Source of the DNA: Paenibacillus antri | GTDB lineage: Bacteria > Bacillota > Bacilli > Paenibacillales > YIM-B00363 | DNA length: 64,000 nt | Direction: 5' to 3' | NCBI RefSeq assembly: GCF_005765165.1 | Contig: NZ_VCIW01000019.1 | Span: 62,001 to 126,000 of the forward strand | Shown: positions 53,101 through 61,676 of the stretch, piece after piece | Numbering within the stretch: the stretch's first letter is position 1 | Layout: the number at the start of each line of letters is the position of its first letter | Notes under the pieces: generated by a model | Databases searched by the model: none | The model's input: only the letters and a program-made list of their open reading frames with translations | What the model was told of the DNA's origin: nothing | Made by a program: the position numbers and the translations under genes

Positions 53101-53217
53101 ATCCAGGGTGCCCCCGGCCGCTTGAGGCGAAGGGGCTTCCGCGACGAAGAGAGCGTATCCCCGGAAGAACATGAGCACTGCAAAAGCCGCCAAAATCCAG
53201 ATTTTCTTACGACTCAT
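50077..53217 (-). CDS. Double-kinase hybrid sensor: 7TMR-DISM, HisKA-HATPase, receiver, LytS-type kinase
   Basis: 1046-aa protein. It has a signal/TM segment (7-25), an extracellular galactose-binding-like beta domain (about 38-200), seven helices (about 205-408), a HisKA with H438 (TTSHELRTPLHGM) plus HATPase_c ending GAGLGLAI, a receiver with D755 and K807 (YVLKPVD), and a second LytS-type His_kinase box with H846 (QIKPHFLFN) plus its own HATPase_c ending GIGLTNIHRR. Two complete transmitters in one chain imply a phosphorelay from H438 to D755, with H846 phosphorylating the overlapping downstream regulator (inference). Confidence 0.88.
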   Translation of the reverse strand: MSRKKIWILAAFAVLMFFRGYALFVAEAPSPQAAGGTLDLRDWNLAEDGTVRLEGEWLFYPSAYVDPSTEDPSGVEPVPLQVPGKWDDALSEDGETTFGYGTYRLRVLLSDEDRDRLALALRSSNVRTAHWLYVSGEPVGGSGTPGVDRASTSPQNTPYVAETAVRGDTLTLTVHTANFHYGNQGGVFDTFQLGTVHNVVREEQAEKMVETILGALFLTLGLLFIAVYALRRQNPELFWFGCFFLAYLAFGATHGEKLLFVWWPTLSYEWQSKLQMLSSLSIYFTILWFVRFMFPQYASLWVVRLSTVVTALLTVFCLLSEVFVYSSYDYLLMGFEGLLSLYLMAWLLAGVLTRKTESVYALLGALCLFYEHLFVGLTFLGLQPSNLFFPIEMLAFVFSMGVLLAKRFFDNLKKVEQASMQLVQADRMKSEFLATTSHELRTPLHGMINMAQLSLDEGGLDAAKAERLRLIVSTGRNLSHLLEDILDLSRLNEGTMHINLKAVDLRTAAEGVWELLPYVSEDRTVRFENRVPSDLPRVLADDQRVMQILFNLLNNAMKHADAKTIAVEAETVGSFVEISVTDDGKGIPPDQLDAIFDEFRQGYAEGEAAPKGAGLGLAITRKLVELQRGSISVESNPGRHTAFRFTLPLAPASVLAETAAAAAKLEERSKASLQDASGWKNRSETEDRPRAMEKSYRKEVRDAPRILLVEDDPVSLKVVYELLTNERYSVDAVSDGSQAMRALTGAPRWDAVILDVSLPGKTGYELCRFIRSRFSFHELPVLFLTARSQPADLMAGFDAGANDYVLKPVDSAELKARVRTLLQLKQSVREKLHMEMALIQAQIKPHFLFNALNTIASLSETDPDRMREVLTDFGLYLKNSFDLRNLNDVVPFAMEWTLVESYLSVERARFGERMRIVANVPEYAAFELPPLSIQPIVENALRHGILKRPGGGEVRIDVEPRMDRIVVAVSDNGIGFAEGTAERILSGRHEGGIGLTNIHRRLLHVYGQGLTIESSPDRGSTVRFEIPIGTKEVPTEIDEHESDHSG

Positions 53218-53301
53218 CGGACGACCCGCTTTTTCCCGTTATATTGAACCTATTGATTTCATTCTAGCAGGAAAGCGTAGTCCCCACTACCGTTACGCGC
53301 G

Positions 53302-53332
53302 AAAAAGCAGCCCCCCGCGAACGGGGGGCTGC
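53302..53332 (-). terminator. Intrinsic terminator of pdaA
   Basis: A perfect 11-bp stem GCAGCCCCCCG/CGGGGGGCTGC with a TTCG loop is followed on the minus strand by TTTTTCGCG. Confidence 0.88.
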
Positions 53333-53355
53333 GGCGCACCGCCGCGACCGCGCGG

Positions 53356-54150
53356 TTACGGCGTCGGCAGAAGCAGCGAATGCAAACTTTCGAATTCATA
53401 TCCTTGCGCTCTGGCGTAGTCGATGATGCGGGCCATCGCGTCCGCGTTGTCCTTCGAGACGGAATGCAGCAGCAGGATCGCGCCGGGATGCAGCTGAGCG
53501 GTCACTTGGCGGAACGCGTAATCGGCGCCCTTCTGCCGCTTCGTATCCCAATCGACGTACGCGACCGACCAGAACACGTTGACGTAGCCGAGCTTCTTGC
53601 TCGCCGCGAGCGTCCGGTCGCTGAAGATGCCGCGCGGCGGCCGCAGAAACAGCATGTCCTTCTGCTTCGTGACGGCGGCGACGCCCGCCTTCACCCGCTC
53701 CAGCTCCCGCTCGAGCTCCGCGTCGGATACGGTCGTCAGATCCGGGTGGCTCCACGAGTGGTTGCCGATCAGGTGCCCCTCGTCCGCCATCCGGCGCAGC
53801 AGCTCCGGCTGCTCCTTAATATATTGACCCGTGACGAAGAAGATGGCCGGCACCTTCTTTTCCTTCAGCACGTCCAGGATTTTCGCCGTAAACCCGTTCT
53901 CGTACCCGTTGTCGAACGTCAGATACAACGTCTTGCGCGTGCCGTCGCCCTTGAAGAGCGCGCCGTGCTTCTCGACGAGCGGCAGGAACGGCTCCTGCGC
54001 GATCGATGCGGGCTCTCCGTTCTTGCTCTTCTTGAACCCGAAGTGAAACGGCGTATCCGTCCCCGCCGCCGCCGCGCCCGCGGCGGGGCTTGCGGCCGTC
54101 AGCAGCGACAGCAGCAGCAGCAGGGCGGCGCCGATTCGAAGTCTGATCAT
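53356..54150 (-). CDS. pdaA: Polysaccharide deacetylase PdaA-like (muramic delta-lactam)
   Basis: 264-aa secreted NodB-domain deacetylase: signal peptide (about 1-27), catalytic LTFDNGYENG (D80), metal-binding H131 and H135 (GNHSWSHPDL), RPPRG and the C-terminal LLLHSVSKDNA. The FDNGYENG wording matches PdaA, which removes acetyl groups from muramic acid for cortex delta-lactam synthesis during sporulation, as opposed to generic chitin deacetylases (FDDGP). The ATG at 54150 follows GAGGAGGAGG. Supports a spore-forming host. Confidence 0.88.
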   Translation of the reverse strand: MIRLRIGAALLLLLSLLTAASPAAGAAAAGTDTPFHFGFKKSKNGEPASIAQEPFLPLVEKHGALFKGDGTRKTLYLTFDNGYENGFTAKILDVLKEKKVPAIFFVTGQYIKEQPELLRRMADEGHLIGNHSWSHPDLTTVSDAELERELERVKAGVAAVTKQKDMLFLRPPRGIFSDRTLAASKKLGYVNVFWSVAYVDWDTKRQKGADYAFRQVTAQLHPGAILLLHSVSKDNADAMARIIDYARAQGYEFESLHSLLLPTP

Positions 54151-54232
54151 GGCGATCCTCCTCCTCGATAGGTTTCCATCATAGGTACTATCCCTCGGAA
54201 TTTCGCCTCCCATTCGCGGCTCGCGCATTCAA

Positions 54233-54273
54233 CAAAAAAACGGCCGGACGAGGGTTTCCCCTTATCCGACCGC
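54233..54273 (-). terminator. Intrinsic terminator of the EamA transporter gene
   Basis: The minus-strand stem CGGtCGGAtaaGGG/CCCtcgTCCGgCCG is followed by TTTTTTTG. The 5' arm overlaps the stop codon region. Confidence 0.75.
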
Positions 54274-55206
54274 TTCTTCCGTATTCGGCGCTTCCTTCTT
54301 CCGATTGACGACCACGATGCCGGCCGCCACGAGGACGAGCCCGAGCAAGATGTACCTGTGGAGCGCCTCGCCGAGCAGCAAGGCGGATAGAAGTACGCCG
54401 AACACCGGAATGAGGAACAAGTACATCGAGACGTTCCCCACGCGATTGTACTTCATGATCGTGTTCCACAAGACGAAGCCCGCCGCCGACAGGAAGGCCA
54501 AGTACGCCAGCATCCCCGCCGACGCGAGCGTGAAGTCGAATCGCGGCCAGCCGCCTGCCGTCGTCGCTCCCGCCGCCAGCAGGCCGATCGCCCCGAAGAG
54601 CATCTGATAGCCGGTGAGATACGCCACGGGCATCGAGGCCGAGCCGTCTCGAGCGAACAAGTTGCCGAGGCCGGCGGCCGCCATGGCGAGCAGCAAGCAG
54701 AGCTCGCCGGCGCCGAAACGCAGCTCGAACGCCCCTTGCGTCAAGTTCACGGCGACGACGCCCGCGAAGCCGACGAGCAGCCCGGCCGCCTTGCGGACGT
54801 TCAGCTTGTCGTCCGCGTACAGGAAGTGCGCGAAGAGCATCTGGAAGAACGAGGTCGTCCCCGAGATGACCGCACCCTGCATGCCCGTGGACAAGCTGAG
54901 GCCGATGTAAAACAACACGTATTGCAGGAACGTCTGGAAGACGCCGATCTTCAGCAGCGACGGCAGCGCGCTTCGCCGCAGCCCTACCTTGCTTCTCATC
55001 AACGAGGCGAAGATCAGGATCAGGATCGCCGCCAGCAGAAATCGCAGTCCCGCGAACCAGAGCAGCTCCGCCGTTTCGTCGGAGCGAATGTCAAGCGCCT
55101 CGTAGCTTCGCTTAATGACGGGGAAGGCGCTCCCCCATAACGCCGTGCATACGACCGCCGAAACGGCGACGCCGTACGGATTTGTGAAAAATTTCTTCGT
55201 ATTCAA
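54262..55206 (-). CDS. EamA/DMT-family transporter
   Basis: About 314-aa transporter with ten predicted helices in two EamA repeats (ALWGSAFPVIKRSY; GTTSFFQMLFAHFLY; YLFLIPVFGVLLSALLLGE). It probably exports amino acids or metabolites. The open frame continues to 55266 but lacks a ribosome site; I prefer the TTG at 55206 (CGGGGAA eight bases upstream), which begins just before helix 1. Single gene. Confidence 0.82.
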   Translation of the reverse strand: MNTKKFFTNPYGVAVSAVVCTALWGSAFPVIKRSYEALDIRSDETAELLWFAGLRFLLAAILILIFASLMRSKVGLRRSALPSLLKIGVFQTFLQYVLFYIGLSLSTGMQGAVISGTTSFFQMLFAHFLYADDKLNVRKAAGLLVGFAGVVAVNLTQGAFELRFGAGELCLLLAMAAAGLGNLFARDGSASMPVAYLTGYQMLFGAIGLLAAGATTAGGWPRFDFTLASAGMLAYLAFLSAAGFVLWNTIMKYNRVGNVSMYLFLIPVFGVLLSALLLGEALHRYILLGLVLVAAGIVVVNRKKEAPNTEEAVG

Positions 55207-55298
55207 AACGATTCCCCGGCCGAGCCGTACCCCTTCTCCTTCGATAGCGTCGATGACGCTTTCCAAGGGTACAACACCGCGGGTCGCCGGTCAATGCC

Positions 55299-57575
55299 TC
55301 AAGACGCGGATCGGCCCGATTTCGCCAACAGCTCTTCCTCCGGCATCGGCTTGGAAAAGTAGTACCCCTGGATAATGTCGCAGCCTAATCGATGCATGAA
55401 CAAGAACTGTTCCTCCGTCTCTACCCCTTCGGCGACGATCACTAGATCCAGGCTCTTGGCGAGCGCGACGATCGCCTTCACGATGCGGCATTGCTTCTCG
55501 TTGCTCAACATATCCTTCGTGAAGTTCTGCGCGATCTTCAGCGCGTCGACGGGGAGATGATGCAGGTCGCTCAGCGACGAATACCCGGTGCCGAAGTCGT
55601 CCAACGAAATATGGATGCCCTGCCTTTTGAAAAATTCGAGCTTGCGGATCGCTTCGTCGTCCCGCGTCAAGCTCTCCGTAATTTCCAGAACGAGAGCTTC
55701 CGGAGGCACGCCCGTCTCGCGTAAGACGTCCATCGTCCGCTTCGCGAAATCCGGCTGCCGGAATTGAACCGGCGATACGTTCACTGAAATCTCGAACGGC
55801 TCCGAGCACGCGTCCAGCCAAAGCTTCGCGAAGCGGCACGCTTCGCGAATCGCCCATTCGCCGATGCCGACGATGAGCCCCGTCTCCTCCGCGAGCGGGA
55901 TGAATTCCGCCGGAGAGACGAGCGCTCCGTTCTTCCGCTGCCATCGGAGAAGCGCCTCCGCCCCGATCATCCGTCCGCTGACCGTCTCGTACATCGGCTG
56001 ATAATGCAGCACGAACTCCCCCCGGTCCAGCGCCCTGCGGAGCGAATGCTCCAGCGCGGCGGTCCGCGCGAAGCTGCGATCCAGCTCCTCGGTGAAGAAG
56101 CAGTACCTTCCGCCTCCATGCGCCTTGGCCTTGTACATGGCCGCGTCGGCCTTCTTCAGAAGCCCCGCCGGCAAGCGAGCGTCCTGCGGGTACACCGCGA
56201 TGCCCGCGCTCGCGCCCGTCAGCAGCTCGTGGGTACTCCACTCGATCGGCTTAGCAAGACAACGCAAGAACCGCTCCGTCCATTCGCCGATCTCGGCGTC
56301 GGAACGCATGCCTTGCAGCAGCACCGTGAATTCGTCGCCCCCCCGGCGGGAGACGATATGCTTTCCCTCCGCCTCGACCTTCATCCGGTCCGCGACTTGC
56401 CTGAGGAGCGCGTCCCCGACGTCGTGTCCGTAGCTGTCGTTAATATACTTGAAGCGGTCGAGATCGAAAAACAGCACCGCGATGCGCGACGACGGCGCCG
56501 TCTCCAGCGCTTCGGCCAGCGCTTTCTCGAAATGCATGCGGTTCGGGAGGCCGGTCAACGTATCGTGATTCGCCAAGTAGTCGGTCTCTCGGAGCAAGCG
56601 ACTCGTTCCCCGCAGCAGCGCCCGATTTTCCATCATGACGAACGCCTGCCGCAGCATAATCAAGCTTACGATCACGCCGTTCGCGACGAGCGATTCGATT
56701 CGTTCCTCCCCGGGTTGCGTAATCGGCAGTACGAGAAGAACGGCGGCGACGCCGTACGGGAGCAGGTATCTAAGATTCTCCCCCCAACCGGAACGATGCC
56801 GTTCCGACACGCCGCCCGGCCGGCCGCCCAAGGCGTACATCCCCGCGGAAGCCAAAGCGAACATCGCGGCCGCATAGCTGACGTCCGCCCATCCGTCGGT
56901 GTCGGCGCCGCCCGCGAAGCCCGCCATGAAGAAGACGTCGCCGCACACGAAGAGCAGCAGCCCCGCCGTGAGAAAGCCTTGCACCCTCGGAGCGAACAGC
57001 CCCCGATACGCATATCCGATGAAGAGCAGGCAGAAGACGATGACCAGGTCCGAGACCGGATAGACGGCTACGGAAGAGATAGCGGCCCAATCCCGTTCCG
57101 ACAGCATCATGCCGAGGTTGGGCTCCATGAAATATTCCCACATGACGGCGGCGACGACGATCAAAATAATGAACGCGTCGATCGCGACCTTCACGCCTTG
57201 ATAGACGCTTCGCTCCTTCGCCATCAAATAACAGATCGCCGCGATGAACAGGACGGTCTGGGCGTTCCATAACGCGTCCGCGAGGCTCGGAACGGGCGGA
57301 TCGATGCGGGCGAATCCTTCGTAGTAACTCCAGACGAGCAAGGCCAGAAAATAAAACAGACACCCGGTCGAAATCAGATGCCAGAACGTCCGATAGCTGC
57401 CCTCGCTTCGACGTGCGACGTGTCGCAGCAGCAGCCAGGCGAAGGCCGGGATGACGCATTGCAGCGACAGCCAGACGAGCGGCGTCGCGAGCTCCAACGT
57501 CGCCCCTATATGTAGTACCGCGATATATCCGGCGAAAACCGCCATCCAACGGGTTCGATTCCGATACCAAGACAA
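55299..57575 (-). CDS. Membrane GGDEF-EAL c-di-GMP protein
   Basis: 758-aa protein with nine to ten N-terminal helices (about 10-320, no recognised sensor fold), GGDEF at 412-416 (RRGGDEF) and EAL at 540-542, with DDFGTGYSS and EGVETEEQ intact. There is no MHYT motif, unlike the 43-45 kb protein, although the EAL halves are closely related. Start TTG with AAGGGGG upstream. It could be bifunctional or a phosphodiesterase with a regulatory GGDEF. Confidence 0.88.
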   Translation of the reverse strand: MSWYRNRTRWMAVFAGYIAVLHIGATLELATPLVWLSLQCVIPAFAWLLLRHVARRSEGSYRTFWHLISTGCLFYFLALLVWSYYEGFARIDPPVPSLADALWNAQTVLFIAAICYLMAKERSVYQGVKVAIDAFIILIVVAAVMWEYFMEPNLGMMLSERDWAAISSVAVYPVSDLVIVFCLLFIGYAYRGLFAPRVQGFLTAGLLLFVCGDVFFMAGFAGGADTDGWADVSYAAAMFALASAGMYALGGRPGGVSERHRSGWGENLRYLLPYGVAAVLLVLPITQPGEERIESLVANGVIVSLIMLRQAFVMMENRALLRGTSRLLRETDYLANHDTLTGLPNRMHFEKALAEALETAPSSRIAVLFFDLDRFKYINDSYGHDVGDALLRQVADRMKVEAEGKHIVSRRGGDEFTVLLQGMRSDAEIGEWTERFLRCLAKPIEWSTHELLTGASAGIAVYPQDARLPAGLLKKADAAMYKAKAHGGGRYCFFTEELDRSFARTAALEHSLRRALDRGEFVLHYQPMYETVSGRMIGAEALLRWQRKNGALVSPAEFIPLAEETGLIVGIGEWAIREACRFAKLWLDACSEPFEISVNVSPVQFRQPDFAKRTMDVLRETGVPPEALVLEITESLTRDDEAIRKLEFFKRQGIHISLDDFGTGYSSLSDLHHLPVDALKIAQNFTKDMLSNEKQCRIVKAIVALAKSLDLVIVAEGVETEEQFLFMHRLGCDIIQGYYFSKPMPEEELLAKSGRSAS

Positions 57576-57721
57576 AGGGACGCCCCCTTCGACGACTGAA
57601 TTCGATCCGATTCGGCCGAATTCGACCCATGATTTGGTTCGATTATAGGTCTGCTTTGTAACCGCTGTCTATCCCATGAACCTCACATTACAAACGCGCG
57701 ATTCTTGCTTTACAAAACATT

Positions 57722-57756
57722 AAAAACCGCCACCGACGCGATGTCGGAGGCGGTTT
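57722..57756 (-). terminator. Intrinsic terminator of the second cold shock gene
   Basis: The minus-strand stem AACCGCCtCCGA/TCGGtGGCGGTT is followed by TTTAATG, 18 bp after the stop. Confidence 0.8.
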
Positions 57757-57773
57757 GAGGGTTCGGCGGCTTT

Positions 57774-57974
57774 TTACAATTTTACGACGTTCTCCGCTTG
57801 CGGACCGCGGTTGCCTTGAACCACGTTGAATTCCACGCGTTGACCTTCGTCCAACGTCTTGAAGCCTTCGCCCTGAATGGCGCTGAAGTGTACGAAGACG
57901 TCGTCTCCCCCTTCAACCTCGATGAAGCCATACCCTTTTTCTGCGTTAAACCATTTCACTGTACCTGTCTGCAT
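57774..57974 (-). CDS. Cold shock protein (CspA family), second copy
   Basis: 66-aa cold shock domain with RNP1 KGYGFIEV and RNP2 VFVHF. It differs from the copy at 1626-1829 at about ten positions (Y for F in RNP1, GNRGPQ for GQRGKQ). The ATG follows GGAGG. The two copies may have different temperature or growth-phase expression. Confidence 0.95.
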   Translation of the reverse strand: MQTGTVKWFNAEKGYGFIEVEGGDDVFVHFSAIQGEGFKTLDEGQRVEFNVVQGNRGPQAENVVKL

Positions 57975-58117
57975 GCTTTGTGTACCTCCACAATAAAGTC
58001 TACCGTTGTTACTATATCCAACAATTCAGCGTTTCATCCTCCCTTTCGAAACTTTTTGAACGCGGCGACTATGTGGCATACTACGAAAGGCGGATTTCGC
58101 CGAAGGAGGGGCTGGCC

Positions 58118-58273
58118 TTGAACATTATGGACGGCATGGACGCCGCCCGGTTTACGTCCGGAAACCCCGGACCGGCGACGGAGGCTTCTTCGAAGAAGCG
58201 CAAGCGAGCCGGCTCGAATGCGGAGCCGGCTGCCCCGATGCCGCAGGTGCTGCGCAATTTGAACAACAAGTAG
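58118..58273 (+). CDS. Small basic protein, 51 aa
   Basis: Short ORF starting with TTG at 58118 with an excellent AAGGAGGGG nine bases upstream (an in-frame ATG is at 58127). The protein has a basic KKRKR block and a Pro/Ala-rich C-terminal half ending NLNNK, with no hydrophobic segment. It could bind nucleic acid, but no family is recognised. It is not in an operon with the alcohol dehydrogenase 140 bp downstream. Confidence 0.5.
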   Translation: MNIMDGMDAARFTSGNPGPATEASSKKRKRAGSNAEPAAPMPQVLRNLNNK

Positions 58274-58413
58274 CTCCGCCGCGAGCGCTCCCCGGCCGTC
58301 GCCGCCTATAGCGGCTGCGAATTGGTCGCGGGGGCGCGTTTTCGCTACACTGAAAGATGGAACGCCGATTCGCTTTTTCGCGCGTATCCGCGATGGAGAG
58401 GAGCCAAGATTCC

Positions 58414-59577
58414 ATGATCCCGTTCAGGTACCACAATCCCACGCAGCTGTATTTCGGCCGCGGCATGCTGGAGACGCTCCGGAAGCTCGCGCCGGCGTAC
58501 GGCGCGAAGGTGCTGCTCGTCTACGGCGGCGGCAGCATCAAGAAGAACGGATTGTACGATCAAGTGATGCAGGAGCTGTCGGCCGCCGGCGCCGCCGTCA
58601 GCGAGCTTGCGGGCGTCGAGCCGAATCCGAGGCTGTCGACTGTACATAGAGGCGTAGAGATCTGTAAGAAGGAGCGCATCGATTTCATTCTCGCCGTCGG
58701 GGGCGGCAGCGTCATCGACTGCGTGAAGGCGATCGCGGTCGGCGCCAAGGTCGACTTCGACGTCTGGGACGTCATTACGCGGAAGGCGGCGGCCTCCGAA
58801 GCGCTGCCGTTCGGTACGGTTCTTACGTTAGCCGCGACCGGTTCGGAGATGAACTCGGGTTCCGTCATTACGAACTGGGAGACGAAGGAGAAGGTCGGCT
58901 GGGGCAGCCCGCATACGTTCCCGAAGTTTTCGATCCTCGACCCGAGCTTCACGTTCACGGTGCCTCGGGACCAGACCGTCTACGGCATGGTGGACATCAT
59001 GTCGCACGTGTTCGAGCAATACGTCAGCCACACGACGAACGCGCCCGTCCAAGAAGGCTTCGCGGAGACGATTTTGCGCACGGTCATCGAGACGGCCCCG
59101 AAGCTTCTTGCGGACTTGGCCTCGTACGAGCATCGGGAGACGATTCTCTACAGCGGCACGATGGCGCTGAACGGAACGCTGTCGATGGGCGTGCAGGGCG
59201 ACTGGGCCACGCACAATATCGAGCATGCGGTGAGCGCCGTATACGACATTCCGCACGGCGGCGGCCTCGCGATTTTGTTCCCGCATTGGATGGAGCACGT
59301 GCTGGACGAGAACGTCGGCCGGTTCAAGCGGATGGCCGTCAACGTCTTCGGGGTCGAGCCGTCGGGGCGGAGCGACCGCCAGACCGCGTTGGAAGGCATT
59401 CGCGCCCTGCGGGCGTTCTGGACGTCCATCGGCGCGCCGAACCGTCTCGCGGATTACGGCATCGGCGAAGAGCAGCTGGAGGTCATGGCCGACAAGGCGA
59501 TGGCGAACGGACCGTTCGGCCAGTTCAAGAAGCTGCAGCGCGAAGACGTGCTAGCGATCTACCGGAAGTCGTTATAA
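58414..59577 (+). CDS. Iron-containing alcohol dehydrogenase (YugJ/BDH type)
   Basis: 387-aa group III alcohol dehydrogenase with [14 protein letters not shown] (NAD(P) site), [13 protein letters not shown] and metal ligands in [19 protein letters not shown] and [10 protein letters not shown]. It resembles Bacillus YugJ/YugK and clostridial butanol dehydrogenases reducing aldehydes. The ATG at 58414 follows AGAGGAG; the frame upstream (to 58357) lacks a site. Single gene with its own terminator. Confidence 0.92.
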   Translation: MIPFRYHNPTQLYFGRGMLETLRKLAPAYGAKVLLVYGGGSIKKNGLYDQVMQELSAAGAAVSELAGVEPNPRLSTVHRGVEICKKERIDFILAVGGGSVIDCVKAIAVGAKVDFDVWDVITRKAAASEALPFGTVLTLAATGSEMNSGSVITNWETKEKVGWGSPHTFPKFSILDPSFTFTVPRDQTVYGMVDIMSHVFEQYVSHTTNAPVQEGFAETILRTVIETAPKLLADLASYEHRETILYSGTMALNGTLSMGVQGDWATHNIEHAVSAVYDIPHGGGLAILFPHWMEHVLDENVGRFKRMAVNVFGVEPSGRSDRQTALEGIRALRAFWTSIGAPNRLADYGIGEEQLEVMADKAMANGPFGQFKKLQREDVLAIYRKSL

Positions 59578-59585
59578 GACGGAAA

Positions 59586-59635
59586 ACGGGCCGCGGTCCG
59601 CACCTCTTCGGTGCGATTCGCGGCCCTTCGTTATG
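59586..59635 (+). terminator. Intrinsic terminator of the alcohol dehydrogenase gene
   Basis: GGGCCGCG-CGCAC...GTGCG-CGCGGCCC extended hairpin followed by TTCGTT, between the convergent alcohol dehydrogenase and HD-GYP genes. Confidence 0.65.
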
Positions 59636-59641
59636 TGTCGC

Positions 59642-61087
59642 TTACGCCGGCGACAAGCCCGACAACGCCGCCGCCGTCTCCCGCTCGCCTTCCGACGGGA
59701 TCGGGAACGACGCCCGCTCCCGTTCGCATAGCCGCGTCCAAGCGTCGACGCAAGACGGGTCGAAGTGGCTGCCCCGCTGCTCCGCGAGAATGGCCATGGC
59801 CGCCTCGTGCGTCATCGCCTTTCGGTACGCCCGGTGCGACGTCAACGCGTCGTACACGTCCGCGACCGCCACGATGCGCGCCAACAGCGGAATGCGCTCG
59901 CCCGCCAGCCGATCCGGATACCCGCGGCCGTCCCATCGTTCGTGATGCCAACGGATGATCTCCAGCTCGTCCTTCATGAAGCCGAGCTCCCTGCACATCT
60001 CATAGCCCTTGACGGGATGCAGCTCGATGACGGCGCGTTCCTCGTCCGTCAGCCGTCCGGGTTTGTTCAGAACGGCGTCGGGCACCTCGATCTTCCCGAC
60101 GTCGTGGATGACCGTCCCCTGCGCCAAAGCGCGCTGCCGATCCGGGCGAAGTCCCATCTCCTCGCCTAACTTAAGCGCATACAAGGTCACCCGCAAATTA
60201 TGGCCGGCCGTATATGGATCCTTCTTCTCCGTGGCGATCATGAACGCCTTGATGCTCGGCGAGATGGCGCTCGTCACGCGTTCGACCGAGTCGGTCGTAT
60301 AAAGCGCACGGAACGCGCTCGTTAAGGAGCCGCTGCCGCCGTACTGCTTCGCGAGCCCGACGAGCATCGAAATCATCGAGGCGAGCAGGAGGAAGTGATA
60401 TAACCACCAGCTGGCGCGCCAGAGCTCTCCCTGCACCATGATCAATTGACTGACGACGATGAGCGCCGAGCTGTATACGATCGCGAGCTGCAGCGGAAAC
60501 CGGGAATATAAATAAGAACGATAATACCGATACATAACGGTTCCTAGGAGCAAGATCGTCGCGCTCGCCACGCTCCAGTTCACGGGCTCGGCGGTCAGCG
60601 GAATGAACGCCACGAGCTCCGGCCGGAGCATCAACAACGTTCCTACGCCGATCAAGCCGACCGTCCACGACGGCAGCAGCGATGCTTGCCTGCGGGAGAA
60701 ATATTGCACCCACGGGTGATCCGCCGACAACGAGGACATGAACAGCCAGAACGTCGCGAAGATCAAGCTGAGCGGGCTGCTGATGCTGGGCAGCTGCGAA
60801 GGATGAATCAGGAAGTGCGGAGTGGACAAGCCATGAACGGAAAAGATGACGGACAGCGATAAGAACGCCAGCGACAAGAACGTCACCTTCGTATTCCGCA
60901 GCCGAGCGCCCGCGATTCCGACGGCGAACGCGATGCCCGCGGCCAGCAGCGAAACGACGCTGACGACGTAGAAGTGGCCGGTCGGGGCGCTAAGCGACAG
61001 GTCGAACGGCGTTCCTCGCAACCCTGCGAATGCTCCGTACGATGCCAACATCACGGCGATCGGCCCGATCATACTGCGGTACCTCAT
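59642..61087 (-). CDS. Membrane HD-GYP domain protein (c-di-GMP phosphodiesterase)
   Basis: 481-aa protein with seven to eight N-terminal helices (about 7-245) and an HD-GYP domain: the HD pair H328-D329 in HDVGKIEVP, HHERWDGRGYPD with GYP at 389-391, and VADVYDALTSHRAY. It probably hydrolyses c-di-GMP to GMP. The membrane part is a multi-helix sensor without a recognised name. The ATG follows GGAGTAGG. Confidence 0.9.
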   Translation of the reverse strand: MRYRSMIGPIAVMLASYGAFAGLRGTPFDLSLSAPTGHFYVVSVVSLLAAGIAFAVGIAGARLRNTKVTFLSLAFLSLSVIFSVHGLSTPHFLIHPSQLPSISSPLSLIFATFWLFMSSLSADHPWVQYFSRRQASLLPSWTVGLIGVGTLLMLRPELVAFIPLTAEPVNWSVASATILLLGTVMYRYYRSYLYSRFPLQLAIVYSSALIVVSQLIMVQGELWRASWWLYHFLLLASMISMLVGLAKQYGGSGSLTSAFRALYTTDSVERVTSAISPSIKAFMIATEKKDPYTAGHNLRVTLYALKLGEEMGLRPDRQRALAQGTVIHDVGKIEVPDAVLNKPGRLTDEERAVIELHPVKGYEMCRELGFMKDELEIIRWHHERWDGRGYPDRLAGERIPLLARIVAVADVYDALTSHRAYRKAMTHEAAMAILAEQRGSHFDPSCVDAWTRLCERERASFPIPSEGERETAAALSGLSPA

Positions 61088-61172
61088 GAAATACCTACTC
61101 CGTTTCGTGTTTGGCCTGGGTAATATGACTTATTCCCTTAATAATAGAACACGAAACGAGAATTGAAAACTC

Positions 61173-61676
61173 TTATCGGCTGATTCTCCCCTTGAAAAAC
61201 CAATGCTTCGTCAGCGTGAAAAACAAGATCGTCGCGCTCTGCGCCAGTAAATACACGATGAAGGAATACCCGGGATTCCACTCCTTGTAAGTGAACACCT
61301 GGAACTTCACGCTGAGCAGCTCGAAACACACGCCCAGGGCCGAGCCGACCAGCACGTAGACCGGTATCGCCGGCCCCGCGATTCTCAGCCTATGGTAGAA
61401 GTATATGTACAGATAACCGGCCGCCGGGTACAGGAACCATGTCGCGAAATCGGACACGTCGAACACCGGTATTTCGTTCGTGTCATAATAATCCAATGGG
61501 GCTACGCCCAACGTATGGTCGGCGCCCTTGGCCAGGCTGATGCTGAATAGCCCGATCAAGAGCGCGATCGACTTTGGGAACAACCTCGGCAGACGGAATA
61601 CGGTCGTGTACGCGATCGCGAGGCTGATCAACAGAAACCATTCGTTCTGATCGAAATCGCTGAACGGCTTGATCAC
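61173..61676 (-). CDS. Small polytopic membrane protein (CBO0543-like)
   Basis: 167-aa protein with four to five helices. The C-terminal FKVFTY-like motif (VKFQVFTYKEWNPGYSFIVYLLAQ) resembles the uncharacterised CBO0543/YoaI-type families of Bacillota. Start GTG at 61676, with AAGGAGGG upstream and GTGA overlap with the preceding gene. Function unknown. Confidence 0.7.
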   Translation of the reverse strand: MIKPFSDFDQNEWFLLISLAIAYTTVFRLPRLFPKSIALLIGLFSISLAKGADHTLGVAPLDYYDTNEIPVFDVSDFATWFLYPAAGYLYIYFYHRLRIAGPAIPVYVLVGSALGVCFELLSVKFQVFTYKEWNPGYSFIVYLLAQSATILFFTLTKHWFFKGRISR

